Positions 33,439 to 45,603 of a DNA stretch of 64,000 nucleotides are shown here, piece after piece. A model generated the notes under the pieces. It was not told the DNA's origin, did not search any database, and was given only the letters and a program-made list of their open reading frames with translations. The position numbers and the translations under genes were made by a program. Position 1 is the first letter of the stretch. Each line of letters begins with the position of its first letter. The DNA is taken from contig JAAOMT010000372.1 in the NCBI GenBank assembly GCA_016748015.1, positions 51,513 through 115,512 on the forward strand, given 5' to 3'. This DNA is from Geosiphon pyriformis. Lineage: Eukaryota; Glomeromycota; Glomeromycetes; Archaeosporales; Geosiphonaceae.

Positions 33439-34074
33439 GCAGTAGTATTAAAAACAGAAAAGACAGAATTGATACTACAGAATCCTTAGCCTAGAAACAC
33501 AATCATCAAATAAATAATTATTCATATCTCAACTCACTCTCTACTATCAACACTTTATGTTGATAGTAATTGATACTTAACTACACTAGAACAATAGCTC
33601 TTGATCATGGCTATTGACGGGATACTAATCTGCAAATCGCCTTGGCTTATTTCTTTTCTTTCTTTATTTTTCTTTTATTTTCTTTTTCTTGATTTTATTT
33701 TGATTTGTTGTTGTATACTAATTGATTAAAAGGATTAAGCACTGAGTTATTGACATCAAGAATAGCCTGGTAAAAGACCCAGAAATAAGGGTAGAATTTT
33801 ATATATTATCAGATAGCTTACCAGAAGGGCATGACTGCCAGACTAAATCTGGCCACCACACTGAGAAAGAAATTGGGAAAACTCTGGGAAAGATACATCT
33901 ATTATCGACACTATTGAATCTCTGTCCATTATACAAAAGACTCAACCAAAACCTTCATATCCATCAAAACCTTCAGATACAACACCTTCAGATCACTATC
34001 AACTGCTATTAGCTTCGAGCACCAAGTTATGGGTTTGTTATTTAATTCAACAACAGAAATAATCACCTGTAACA

Positions 34075-34094
34075 TTTGGTGCTCCCTGTGAGGT
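34075..34094 (+). other. Primer-binding-site region, element D
   Basis: TT then TGGTGCTCCCTGTGAGG immediately after the LTR. It agrees at 16 of 17 positions with family 1. Not the initiator-Met tRNA pattern commonly seen; tRNA not identified. Confidence 0.6.
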
Positions 34095-34136
34095 ATAATT
34101 TTACAGAGAACCAGCACCAACAACACCAAACCAAAA

Positions 34137-36390
34137 GTGGCAGAATCAGAAACTATAGGAGCAAACCATTTAGGATTCGCAAAATCTTTATTTCAACACT
34201 ATTGTCAATACTTGGGATTAAACCACAATTATATATCTGCCAAATCAGCCTTTAATTTCTACGTTAACAAAAAGATTTCTTCTTTATTAGGAACACCAGT
34301 GAATACTGAATCAGCAAAGGAAACTTTCTATAGAAAATTAATTCAAAATACCAACCTGCCAACAAATCATAATTTCACATCCATCATCACTGAGATCAAC
34401 AAAGAAATTGAACATCACATTCAACAAAGATATCCAATTACATACACTAGTAAAGGCAAGGGAAAATTACAAACACCAGCAGTAACACCCAGAAAAATAC
34501 AGCTACCTGCTTGGAAGAAAAACAGAGTTGAATCCCCAAGCAACTCATCCTACCACTATACACCTGAAAGCGCCATCAACATATCATTAACAGACGTATG
34601 CACATCAACTACGACATCAGCATTTGGATGATTCCCATTCCAAAGTAGACAAAGGAAAACAGAATTGTTAGGACCATACGGCGAATACTTTGAGGAATTT
34701 AATTCGCGATTATCAACCCCATCAAGACTTTGATTACCACCACCTCCACCAGATTTCGGAATTTCTGATCTGTGGGAAGCAGCAGAATCAGAAAAGAAGG
34801 AAGAAGAATCAGAAGATCAAGAATTCACTTACCAGCACTCGAACACTGAAAACCCGGAAGTTGAAACCCCGAACATTCAAACTTAGCAACAGTTAGAAAA
34901 TCTGGAAATCGAAACCCCGAATATTCGAATGCTGCCAAATCAAAGAAATCAAAACCCTGAATTAATTCATCAGCAAAACTTATCTCCGGTAATCATCATC
35001 AATCAACCACCGATTAATCCCATAGCCGAACCCATACAACAACCACTTCAGCTACCACCCCAACAGCCAGGACAACAACCACTGCTTCAACAACCACCAC
35101 AACCACCTAACTTAGATCCAATGGCCTATGCACCAATCGCAAAACTTGACAACTTTACTGGTGAAGAGGATGATGCTTAAGTATGGCTGAATGATGTAGA
35201 AAAGGCCATCGCAGCCAACAGATGGAATAATGCTCGAGCAATGCAAGCCATTTCCTACTTTCTCAAGAATATCGCCAATTCATGGTATTAAAGCCTAGTT
35301 AATAAACCACAAGATTTCAATGCCTTTAAAGCGGAATTCCTAAGATACTTCAACAACAACAATAGCATCAATCGCCTAATCAATACATTCACCACCATGA
35401 AACAAGAAGAAACAGAAGCAGTTACCACTTACCTGGAATGCTTCCATTGAAACCTACGCCAAATTCAAGCAATTGATGCCAACTATTTCACAGCCTCACA
35501 GATATTCAATCAGTTTATCCATGGCCTGTGCAGCAGCATCTTGCAACATATATGTTCATTGCATTCTGGCACACTTCAAGATGCAGTTACACGTACCAGA
35601 GATTTTGAATCTGCTGAGTCAGAGGCTAACCATGCCCAAGCTGTTAATCTAGTAATGAACAGATCATCTGAATTGGATTCTAAATTGGAGAAGTTCAGTG
35701 AATTAATCAATAAAAGATTGGAAGGATACTTAGCTGACAATCACACCATTTATCAGCCTCTACAACAATGCAATAATCAAGAAAACTCTAATTGTGCCCA
35801 AAATCAACCATGCCCATCTTCATTAACCAATCAACAGTGGCAATAGGAAACACGTATCTGCCACTATTGTGGTAAACAAGGACATATCCAAATTGACTGT
35901 CGCCAGCGTCTAAATAACCAATGATCAGGAAATCAATATCAAAACCCCAATCGCCAATTCCAAACTCCGAATCATTATCCAAATTAGAATCAAGACCAAT
36001 ATCGAAATAATTACCTGCCCATGATGCAGCAACCAATCTATCACCCGCCAGTATATCAACCTCTGATTTATCAGCCACAGCCACAAGTAATATATCAACC
36101 ACAGCCACAAATTATCTATCAACCCCAACCAATTCAAACACCAACCCAGAACCCAGCTCAAATGACATTAGACAACTCTTGATCCAAAGTCACTCAAAAC
36201 TGGAGATCGGCAATAGTTGTTCACCAACTGATCTCCAGTTTACTAAACTCACCATCAGGATCATGCACCTGGAATTTGGGTACCAGTTGCATCCAAAACC
36301 CAAATTCTCAACATTATTTAAGTCTCCTAGTTACCCCAGAAAATGCCACATCCAACAACACAGAATTCAATCAGCACATACCTACCAACA
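34137..36390 (+). pseudogene. gag of element D (structural protein)
   Basis: The N-terminal domain (34137-34631) contains HYCQYLGLNHNYISAKSAFNF...NTESAKETFYRKL and is related to that of E and F. The frame is open from 34092 with no ATG; GTG at 34137 aligns with the GTG of E. A Pro/Gln-rich linker follows (34929-35140), then the capsid AKLDNFTGEEDDA, VWLNDVEKAIAANRWNNARAM and MKQEETEAVTTYLECF. The zinc knuckle C-HY-C-GKQG-H-IQID-C is at 35861-35902, and a YQP-rich repeat linker (36030-36140) comes next. All in one frame with protease; stops at about 34629, 34884, 35178, 35289, 35448, 35844, 35922 and 36180. Confidence 0.87.
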
Positions 36391-36399
36391 CCATTCCAC

Positions 36400-36960
36400 T
36401 GGCAACCATCTCTAGCGACGAATCCCTAGCAGCCATCTTTCCTTTTGAACTTGAAGAAAACACAACAATACCGTTATTCAGTGGAGCCGCTCTCAAAGAA
36501 AAACTCATAACAGCAATGTACACGGATGCCAGAGTTGATGGTCATCCCATCAAACTCATCCTAGATAGTGGATCAGCTGGCAGCATAATCACTAAACAAC
36601 TCATGAATCAATTAGGTTGCCGAGTTGATCAAGCTGCCAGCACCAGAATCATCACAGCCAATGGAGTGACCAAAACTCCAATCAGTGAAATCGATGATTT
36701 CCCTTTTGAAGTCAATAGCATCATAACTCCCATTAAAGTTCTAGTAATAGAAGCCATTCAATACCAAGCTCTTATTGGTAATAACTGGCTATTTAAAGCC
36801 AACGCAACATTAGACTGGAACACCCAGGAACTCCAGCTAATGTATCAGGGCCAACACATATGTGTTCTGGCCACATGTGGCCACTTTAAAACTCCTCCAA
36901 GAGAGAAACTATTGATTGAGCTGGAGGAGGAGAAAGAAAAGCCTACCTGGAAAGCCTACC
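36400..36960 (+). pseudogene. Protease of element D
   Basis: Retropepsin domain within the open stretch 36276-37367. It has KEKLITAMYTDARVDGHPI, the active site LILDSGSAGSIITKQL (about 36558-36605), ITANGVTKTPISEIDDFPF, and ALIGNNWLFKANATLDW. All expected landmarks are intact. It lies in the gag frame, so no frameshift is needed for Gag-Pro. Followed by an acidic/Lys-rich, low-complexity linker (36910-37190) absent from E. Confidence 0.88.
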
Positions 36961-37209
36961 AAGTATCGTGGGCTGACAAAAAGCACAACAAGCTGCTGCC
37001 AATACTCTTCTGGAACGACAACAACAAGAAAAAAGGGAAACAAAAGAAAAAACTTACCTGGGAAACCAATGATCTGACATGGACCGACAATGACAAGAGT
37101 GAACCGACTTCAAGTTGGGAATGGGAAGAAGACAAAGAAAATAAAGGGAAGGAAAAAGAAAAAGAGACCACTCAAACCACCACTGCTTATAACACCTACA
37201 CTACACCAC

Positions 37210-37870
37210 AACGATCTACCTATCGTCAATCCAAGCTTATATGCGTCAATTGTGGTAAGAAATTGTCATCAATGGGCACATGCTGTGGAGACGATGAGGA
37301 ATATTCAATGGCAACTAGGTTCTATTGCCACCCATGCGTCCTTGAATGCTTTGGAAGACCAAAATGAGTAGGGAAATGGGACAATCAGCCATGCTTAGCT
37401 TGTGGAGAGACTCTCTTGGATGAAGGAATGTGGCATGACATTTCTGGATGTGGAGGAACGTGTGACATATCGTGTCAATACACAATTCTAATAAGTGACT
37501 GGGTAAGGAAAGAAACTCCAATAGAAGCAGTCTGGAAAAAAGCCATACAGCGACTGGACAGTTGCCCACATGACGACAACAAAATTTGGCAAATGGCACT
37601 TGCAAAAATCAAAGGGGTGATGCCAGAAGAGATAAAAATGATCAAAGACAATCTCCCCAAACTTTTAGAGCTTGACTGGGACACAGAACCCATTATAAAC
37701 CTCCTGGACCCGGAACAATTCCATGAACACTACCAAGAATTAGCACCCACAAGGAAAGAACAAGAACAACAGTTAGAGCAGTTGAATGCTTGACTATGTC
37801 AACACTGCCTAATTCCCTGCAACTTCCAGTATTGTCATGAGTGTGATCTCATTTACAATCCACCATTACA
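37210..37870 (+). pseudogene. Cys-rich / helical module of element D
   Basis: First cluster: LICVNCGKKLSSMGTCC, FYCHPCVLEC, CLACGETL, then GGTCDISCQYTI (37237-37490). A helical middle follows (VWKKAIQRLDSCPHDDN... to LLELDWD), then a second cluster LCQHCLIPCNFQYCHEC (37794-37846). The order and spacing match E although many residues differ, so the module is conserved between families 2 and 3. Stops at 37365 and 37791 are TGG/TGT-type changes. Function unknown; zinc binding is inferred from the CxxC pairs. Confidence 0.7.
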
Positions 37871-38093
37871 CATGATCTATTCGATCTCAGAAAAAGAAGA
37901 ACCAATTAGCAGCTGTGCATCAGAATCAGAATCGCTGATTAATCGCAATCTAAACTCTAACAATAATGACGAAAACACCAGTTTCAGCTCCATTTAAAAT
38001 GGCAATGACAATGAAAACGATGCAGACTCAGATTCAAAACTCAATTTAAACTATGAACAATACATTGCACTACCAGATCTCTCCAAGAAGCAA

Positions 38094-38530
38094 AAGTTAA
38101 AATGGTATAGTGACAATGGGAAAGATATTATGCCAGAACGTGTGCATGATACAGATGCAGGGTTTGATTTGAGATATCCAGGAAAAGATGCCATCAAATT
38201 GGAACTGCATTCATGCACCTGCATTGATCTGAAAATAGCACTAGAAATTCCGGCAACAACAATGGTTCAATTAGCATCTAGGAGTAGTTTAGCAAAAAGA
38301 GAGATTAATATAAGAAGAGAAATAATTGACATGGGATATATAAGAAATATTATCACTATGCTACAAAATGACTCAGAAAAGGCCTATGTAATAGAGCCCA
38401 ATGAAAAGATAGCACAGGCAATATTCCTGCCTCTGGTTAGAATAGCTCAGTTAGTATCAGTGGGAAAGAGGGAGGAATTAGGAATAACGGTGAGAGGAAT
38501 ACAGGGATTCGGATCCACAGGTAGAATAGA
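38094..38530 (+). pseudogene. dUTPase domain of element D
   Basis: In the open stretch 38130-39053. Motif 1 DTDAGFDLRYP, motif 2 ASRSSLAKREINI, motif 3 EIIDMGYIRNI (normally IDAGYxG, so Ala-Gly-Tyr is altered), motif 4 NEKIAQAIFLPL, motif 5 RGIQGFGSTGR. Length is typical for a single trimeric-type dUTPase unit. The motif 3 changes probably reduce or abolish activity. After it a 170-residue linker leads to RT, with FPQLCEYI and LEQMNIRNLNPLQCMQLKIL. Confidence 0.87.
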
Positions 38531-38929
38531 TGTACCAGTTAACATGGCAGAGGAAGAAATTGTTGGCCAAAGAGAAATTATCTCAACTGGTCAAGCTATT
38601 TCCATTCCACCATATAGCCAGTACATGTTAGCAATAAAAAGGAAGGAAAAAAAGCAAGAACAGATGTTTGAAGCAGAAGCAACCCTTTGTGAATCAGGAG
38701 AAATTGGGTTGATCAATCTCCACATACCAGCCAAAAGCTATAGCAGCATAAAAATTCTCATCTACAACAATACTGGCAATGTCATCAGCATACCAGAAGG
38801 AACCACCATTGGATATTTAACCACAGAAATAGAAGACCAACCACCAAACCCCATTCCAAACTTTCCACAACTTTGTGAATATATTGACATCACATCACAA
38901 ACAATCTATGGACAAGACGAATGTTATTT

Positions 38930-40355
38930 ACTTCAACCAGAACAATTGGAACAAATGAACATAAGAAACTTAAATCCACTTCAATGTATGCAGCTCAAGA
39001 TATTACTCAACAATTTCAATGACATCTTTGCCAGCAAAAATAAGTTTGGCTGAACTGACATCATCCAGCATCAGATCAAGACTGGAGATGCAATGCCAAT
39101 CAAACAAAGAGCATACAGAGTGCCACCAGCCAGCCACGAGATTATTCGTCAAGAAATAAACAGAATGCTTAACAATGGACTAATTCAACCATCAATGAGT
39201 CCATGGTCGTCACTAGTGGTACTCGTCCATAAGAAAAATGGAAAAATCTGGTTTTGTGTAGACTACAGAAAACTCAATGGTGTAACTCGTGGAGACAGTT
39301 ATCCAACTTCACGAATACAGGAATTATTCGATACTTTCGGTGGGAATAAATGGTTCTCCACATTAGATTTGAACAGTGGCTACTGGCAAGTAGCCATGAA
39401 TCCAGCTGACAAAGAGAAGACAGCATTTACTACTAGAGAAAGGAATTTTGAATTTGAAGTAATGCCATTTGGCTTAACCAATGCCCCAGCGACTTTCCAA
39501 TGGCTAATGGAAATTGTTTATACAGGCTTATTGTGGAAATCAGTAGTTGTATACTTGGATAACACCAATGTATTCTCAAAGATGTTTGATGATCATCTTT
39601 ATCATCTTCAACAAGTGTTCGAAAGACTAAAAAGAACAGGACTGAAGCTAAATGCGACAAAGTGCTTCTTTGGCAAGATGAAACTCAAATTTTTAGGACA
39701 CATAGTTAGCAAAGATGGCATCAAAACGGATCCAGAGAAAATAAAGATAGTAAAGAACTTTCCAGTACCAACCAATATAACAGAACTGAAATCATTCTTG
39801 GGATTTGCCAGCTACTATTGTCGTTTTATTAAGAACTTTTCCAAGATAGTACAGTCACTCAATCAACTACAAAACAAAAATGCGAAATATAAATGGACAG
39901 AAAGTCAACAAGAAGCTTTTAATATTCTGAGGAAAAAGTTCATCCAAGCTCCAGTGCTGATTTATCCAGATTACAGCAAACCATTCATTATCACTACTAA
40001 TGCATCTGGCCAAGCATTGGGAGCAGTATTATTTCAGAGAGGACTGGATGGCAGAGAACATCCAGTAGCATATGCCAGCAGAGGTTTAACACCAGCCAAA
40101 AAGAACTATGGAACACCAGAACAAAAACACTTGGCAATATACTGGGCCATCATGAAATGAAAAGAATACTTGAGCCAGAAGTTTGAAGTATACACAGATC
40201 ACAAGGGATTGACATCACTCCAAAAACAAGAATTTGGAGATAGAAGACAGTCAAGATGGAAAATGGCACTTACACCATACAATTATACTATACATTACAA
40301 AAAGGGAAAAGACAATGGAAATGCTGATGATTTATCGCGAATAAGACAAATCTAA
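38930..40355 (+). pseudogene. Reverse transcriptase-RNase H of element D
   Basis: RT is open at 39093-40160: NRMLNNGLIQPSMSPW, FCVDYRKLNGV, STLDLNSGYWQVAMNP, MPFGLTNAPATFQWLM, LKLNATKCFFG, LGHIVSKDGI, ELKSFLGFASYYCRF. The catalytic box is VVYLDNTNVFS: the second Asp of YLDD is Asn, a single G-to-A change that should kill polymerisation. RNase H has TTNASGQALGAVLFQ (first Asp changed), PEQKHLA and YTDHKGLTSL. It ends GNADDLSRIRQI at TAA 40353-40355, a stop also present in the old copy C. Confidence 0.92.
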
Positions 40356-40419
40356 GAACATTTCAACCCAAAAATATAATAAAACCAGAACAATACCAAT
40401 GGAAAAATACAACAAAAAG

Positions 40420-41800
40420 ATGAACATACAAAAATATTAACAATTACAATATTATCTAAATACTCAACAGTTCAAGGAGAATTTATCTCATATGAAACGA
40501 AGGAGTATCAAACAACAATCAAAATATTTTATTACTCACCAAAATATACTTTATCAGAAAAATAGAAGAGATTCAGATCAACCAACCAGAGTAATCACAG
40601 AGCCAGAAAAAGAGACAATATTATTCAACATGCATTCAAATCCAACAGCAGAACATTTTCACAAAGAAGCAATTATGGAAAGAACTAGAAAAAGATAATA
40701 TTGGCCATCAATGTACCCAGACATCATTCAATATGTTCAAAATTGTGATGCTTGTCAGCGAAAAGGAGAAACAAGATCCAGTGAACCATTAAGACCAATC
40801 AAAGTGGGACAACCATTTGACCATATGGGAATTGATTTAGTCGGATTATTAACAATCATCAGCAGAGGAAACAGATACATAGCAGTAGCTATGGACTATC
40901 TCACTAAATGGCCAGAAGCGAAAGCAATTCAAAGAGCAGATGCAGAATCTGTTGCCGAATTTGTTCATCAGAATTTGATTTGTTGACATGGATGTCCAAA
41001 AGAATTATTATCAGATCAAGGAACTCATTTTGTGAACAAAACATTAACAGAATTAAGCCAAAGATTCGGAATCAAAAGACCATTATCATCACCATACCAT
41101 CTACAAACCAACAGATTAGTAGAAAGATTCAACAAAACATTGTGTGAAGCAATAGCCAAACTCAGCCAAGAAAACCAGAACAATTGGAATTTGTTCATAC
41201 CATCAGTACTATTTGCTTATTGGACAATGAAACAAGATATTACACAAGCAACACCATTTGAATTAGTATATGGGAGAATAGCAACATTACTAATAGAAAG
41301 AGAAATTAATACATATCCAGCTGAACCAATAACAGAGGAAAATTTTCAAGAAACATTGCTAAGAAGAACATATAACTTAATGGAAACATTGGAAAACAAA
41401 CGAAAAAGAGCAGCTGATAATATTTAAAAGTCACAAGAAACACAGAAAAAAAGACATGATAGTCAACTACCAGACAAACCAGTTGAATTCAAGATCGGAG
41501 ACAAAGTATTACTACATCATACCAAAGCGGAGAAACAATGAAGTGGAAAATTTGATCCCAAATGGGATGGGCCATTTTACATAGAAGAAATTTTGGGAAA
41601 TAGAGCTTACAAATTAAGATTGGATAACAAAATTTTAACCAAAGCAGTACATAGAGATTGACTGAAATCATATCATAACATCATACTATTATCTACCAGT
41701 AATATTCCACAATTAAGAGTACAGAGAATACTAGTCCAACCAGATAAGATTCCATGAGATCTGGAACCAATCATTATTATTGACAACAACATGTTAAATT
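40420..41800 (+). pseudogene. Integrase ORF of element D
   Basis: Starts in a new frame, 67 nt after the RNase H stop, at M-N-I-Q-K-Y (next codon TAA, still CAA in C), then LQYYLNTQQF...KQQSKYF, which aligns with the N-termini of E, F and H. The zinc-binding region has HSNPTAEHF and CDACQRKGE. The core has GIDLVGLL, LSDQGTHFVN and NRLVERFNKTLCEA (D, D and E regions), then FAYWTMKQDITQATPFEL. The GPY/F tail DGPFYIEEILGNRAYKLR is at 41565-41620. Stops at 40696, 40984, 41425, 41539 and 41659. The frame runs on into ORF3. Confidence 0.88.
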
Positions 41801-42486
41801 GATCCACCAAAAAAAAATATAAAGACATGGTAGATGTGATAGGAAATATCAGAAAAATGGAAATTACAGACAACATTCACTTACTAGCACAACAACTCTT
41901 TCAATTAATCCAACACCAGGAAATAGAGATTACAATCAATCAACAAACCATTTGATATCAAGATACTAGAAAAACATTTCAACTCAGAACACAGAAAAAA
42001 ACTGAAAATACTGTAGACAAAATCATGGCAAAAGTAAAATTAGCAATAAAAGAATTGACAAAAGAGTCACTATATCAAGAGTTGACTAAAGAAACTTGGA
42101 ATTAGTGGATACAACAATTTCCACGAAACTATTGTTATTTTTACTTGGGACAACATGTAAATATTCAGAATCTATATATGAATAAAACAAAGCGATTATT
42201 CAACAAAAAAATACTACAACAATTAGAACATTTTGTGAGAAAGAACAACTTATCCACACAAGCCTGAGCCATATACCAAATACACACAGCATTTCAAGAT
42301 AAACCAGAAATATTACTCAACAGAGCAATGGATATGGTTACCAGTAATCAATTGGAAAAAATCACCAATGCTCAATTTGAAGAATTATAGACCCAAATAA
42401 CACAAGTAATTCTCAAAAACAAAATCCAGAAAATACTTCAAGAAGGAGAATTACAGGAGTTAGATTTCGACGGAGCTAAATATTAA
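41801..42486 (+). pseudogene. ORF3 of element D, fused in frame behind integrase
   Basis: Continues in the integrase frame: KDMVDVIGNIRKMEI, LAQQLFQLIQHQEIEITIN, RTQKKTENTVDKIMAKVKLA, NYCYFYLGQHVNIQNLYM, KKILQQLEHFVRKNN, LEKITNAQFEEL, TQITQVILKNKIQ, ending DFDGAKY at TAA 42484-42486. Landmarks line up in order with E ORF3 (LSITITGKHI; KKNTRSYSG; YRYFYIGKTLHEQKL; IQKQLHN; LTELKFQQFSDQISSIIL). Helical, charged, no membrane segment. In E, F and H it is a separate cistron; here it is an extension of integrase once TGA/TAG are read as Trp. Function unknown. Confidence 0.7.
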
Positions 42487-42500
42487 AAAAAAAAGAATAA

Positions 42501-43386
42501 TGTTACTCATAAAAATATAGGAAATATATTAGCATAATTATTAGCCAATCAGAAGCCAGCATAGTAAATGTGGAATTCCAGGATTCCTCTCAGGAATTGC
42601 AGGATTCCTAGAATTTCAGGATTCCTTTCAAGAATTGCAAGATTCCTAGAATTCTAGGATTCCTCTCAAAGGAATCACAGAATTCCAGGAATTCCAAGAT
42701 TCCTGTTGTGAAGAATCAAGGAATTGAGGAATCTCAATTATGTATATATAGCAGTAGTGTTAGAAACAGAAAAGACAAAATTGATACCACAGAATTCTTA
42801 GCCTAAAAACACAATTATTAAATAAATAATTATTCATATCTCAACCCACTCTCTATTATTAACACTTCATGTTGATAGTAATTGATACTTAATCACGCTG
42901 GAACAATAGCTCTTGATCATGGCTATTAATGGGATACTAATCTGCAAATCACCTTGGCTTATTTCTTTTCTTTCTTTATTTTTCTTTTATTTTTTTTTTC
43001 TTGATTTTATTTTGATTTGTTGTTGTATACTAATTGATTAAAAGGATTAAGCACTGAATTATTGACATCAAGGATAGCCTGGTAAAAGACCCAGAAATAA
43101 GGGTAGAATTTTATATATTATTGGATAGCTTACCAGAAGGACACGATTGCCAGACTAAATCCAGCCACCACACTGAGAAAGAAATTGGAAAAACTCTTGG
43201 AAAGATACATCTATTATTGACACTATTGAATCTCTGTCTATTATACAAAGGACTCAACCAAAACCTTCAGATCTATCAAAACCTTTAAATACAACACCTT
43301 CAGATCACTATCAACTGCTATTAGCTTTAAGCACCAAGTTATGGGTTTGTTATTTAATTCAACAGCAGAAATAATCACTTGTAACA
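42501..43386 (+). repeat. 3' LTR of element D
   Basis: 886 bp, same ends as the 5' LTR and nearly identical apart from one extra array unit (about 42600-42640) and scattered transitions. Followed by CTGG. Confidence 0.95.
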
Positions 43387-44023
43387 CTGGATCCTGGAAA
43401 AATCAGCATTGTCAAAAACTTCAAAACTCCTCGAAACACTACAGAACTAAGAGGATTCATAAAGTTAGCCTTTTACTATCGGAAGTTTATCAAAAGATTC
43501 TCAGAAATCGCAAAACCTCTCAACCAGCTTACCACCAAAAACGTCAAATATGAATAAACTGCTGAATGCCAAAATGCATTTGAAATTCTTAAAGAAAAAC
43601 TAATAACAGCTCCAATTTTCGCTTACCCAGATTTCAGCAACTGATTCCGATTAGCAACAGATGTCTTTTATATTGCCTTTGGTGCTATTCTATTATAATT
43701 AAATAACAATAGAAATGAGCGAATAATTGCCTATGCTAGCAGAACATTAAAACCAGCTGAAAAAAAATTATCCTGTCACTAAATTAGAAACAGCAGCTGT
43801 AATTTGGGCTCTACATCATTTCAATCTTTATCTTCGGCCAAAGGAATTTGATATTATCACTGATAATATTGGACTTAAATGGCTTCAGAACAAAAATACT
43901 CAGCTAAACGCAAAACAAACCTGATGGACAAAATTTCTAGCAAACTATCAATACATAGTACATCATAAACCAGGAAAACTTCACACCAATGTTAACTGTC
44001 TTTCCAGAATGAGACAAGATTAG
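43387..44023 (+). pseudogene. RT C-terminus and RNase H of element E (right of D)
   Basis: Resumes with PGKISIVKNFKTPRNTTELRG and FYRKFIKRFSEIAKP, then RNase H with LATDVFYIAFGAIL (Ala-Ser after the first Asp changed), ARTLKPAEKK, LETAAVIWALHHF and ITDNIGLKWLQNK. It ends CLSRMRQD at TAG 44021-44023. A few stops (43555, 43642, 43699) and a 1-bp insertion near 43765 break it. The final stop coincides with the RNase H stop in all other copies. Confidence 0.88.
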
Positions 44024-44072
44024 AAAAAAAAAACCAACACTCAACTTAACCAACCAAAACAGCCAACAAACA

Positions 44073-45458
44073 ATGAATTTGGAAAACTACAACAATCTCA
44101 AACAATATTTAGAAACATTAACAATTCCAACAGATTGGTCTCCAGATGAAAAACATCGACTACAACAACAAGCCAAACAATATTTTCTACACAACAATAT
44201 TATTTATCAGCAAAATTTCAAAAATCCAGACAAACCACTCAAATTAATACAAAAACAGGAAAAAGAGACTATATTATACAACATACACTCAAATTCTTCA
44301 TCAGCACACTTCGGAAAAGACAGCACCACCCAAAGAACACTAGAATACTACTTTTGGCCTCGAATGAGAAAAGATATTCACGAATATGTCGAATCTTGTG
44401 ATAGTTGTCAAAGAAGAGGAGAAACATGCCCTACTGAACCATTAAACCCAATCAAAGTTGAACAGTCTTTTGACAGAGTTGGTATCGATTTAGTCGGATC
44501 ACTACTTATTACAAACTAAGGAAACTATTATATTGCAGTAGCTGTAGACTATCTCACCAAATGGCCTGAAGCCAGAGCCATTCAATGAGCAAATGCAAAA
44601 TCAATAGCAAACTTCATCTATGAAGACATTATTTGTAGACATGGATGCCCAATAAAACTTTTATCTGATTAAGGAACACATTTTGTGAACAATTTAATCC
44701 AGGAAATTTGTGGACAATTTAATGTCAAAAGACCATTATCTTCACCCTACCATCCACAAACCAATGGACTTGTAGAACATTTTAATAGAACACTGTGTGA
44801 ATCACTAGCCAAAGTCTCAACCGATTTTGAGCAAGAATAAGATATCTTTATCCTATCAGTGTTACTAGCATATAGAACATTAAAACAAGATACCACAAAA
44901 CACACACCATTTGATTTAACTTACAGAAAGACAGCAATATTACTAATTAGTTTTACAGTGGAAACATATCCAGCACAACTAATCAATGAAAACAATTTCC
45001 AGGAAACACTTCAGTGAAGAGCCTACACTCTGCTTAGCACATTGGAAGAAAAACAACAAATAGCAGCCACCCATATTAAACACTCCCAAGCTCAACAAAA
45101 AGAACGGCATAATGACAAATTGCCTCCAGTCACCAATGAATTTAAAATTGAAAACAAAGTTCTCTTATACAGAACTAAAGCTGAAAAACAATGGAGTGGA
45201 AAATTCGAGAATAAATGAGATGGACCATTCTTTATTCATAAAGTTTTAGGCAACGGATCATACAAGCTAAGACTTGATGACAAAATCTTAGCAAAAGTTG
45301 CACATGAAGATCGTTTAAAACACTATAATTCCAGAAACAATCCTGAACCATTAATTCCACAAATTGGTACACATTCTCTTTTAATCAATCCCAAAGACAT
45401 TCTCTGAAACTTAGAACCAATAATTGTCATTGAACAACCCCTCAACTTGAACACTTAA
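44073..45458 (+). pseudogene. Integrase ORF of element E
   Basis: ATG at 44073 (M-N-L-E-N-Y-N-N-L-K-Q-Y-L-E-T), open to 44519. The HHCC region has HSNSSSAHFGKD and CDSCQRRGE; GIDLVGSL carries the first catalytic Asp. Then, with stops, LLSDXGTHFVNN, PYHPQTNGLVEHFNRTLCE and AYRTLKQDTTKHTPFDL. The GPY/F tail GPFFIHKVLGNGSYKLRLDD is at 45224-45280. The frame ends ...NLNT at TAA 45456-45458. It is 52 nt from the RNase H TAG and in another frame, because of a 2-bp shortening of the A-run relative to F. Confidence 0.88.
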
Positions 45459-45603
45459 TTTCAATTTTATTATAGTTATTCCCTTATAATTTAAAAACAT
45501 ATCACAACAAAAACAAAACAAAGCATGTTGAAAAAACAAAAATAACATAAAAACCCACATACCAAAAATAATTTCAATTTTATTTTTTTCTAATTTTATT
45601 ATA

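Larger units (their letters stand above)
33227..34074 (+). repeat. 5' LTR of element D
   Basis: 848 bp, TGTTACTCAT to CACCTGTAACA. Contains a dense array of AGGATTCCT / GGAATTCC palindromic units (33298-33423). A TATATATA box at 33431-33438 and a long T-rich tract follow. Confidence 0.95.
33227..43386 (+). mobile_element. Element D: complete family 2 Ty3/Gypsy retrotransposon with dUTPase
   Basis: 10160 bp with LTRs 33227-34074 and 42501-43386, a primer-binding region, a polypurine tract (A-rich with G, 42486-42500) and a CTGG target duplication inside E's RT. Gag, protease, Cys-rich module, dUTPase, RT and RNase H are in a single frame; integrase and ORF3 share a second frame. About a dozen in-frame stops, nearly all explainable as TGG to TGA or CAA/CAG to TAA/TAG. 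The best-preserved element here and probably the youngest nested insertion. Confidence 0.96.

Noticed and set aside
45459-45603. Intron ahead of ORF3 in E
   Set aside because: The T-rich leader has a CTAAT that could pass for a branch site, but no AG acceptor lies between it and the ATG, and F and H do not preserve a splice-like pattern.
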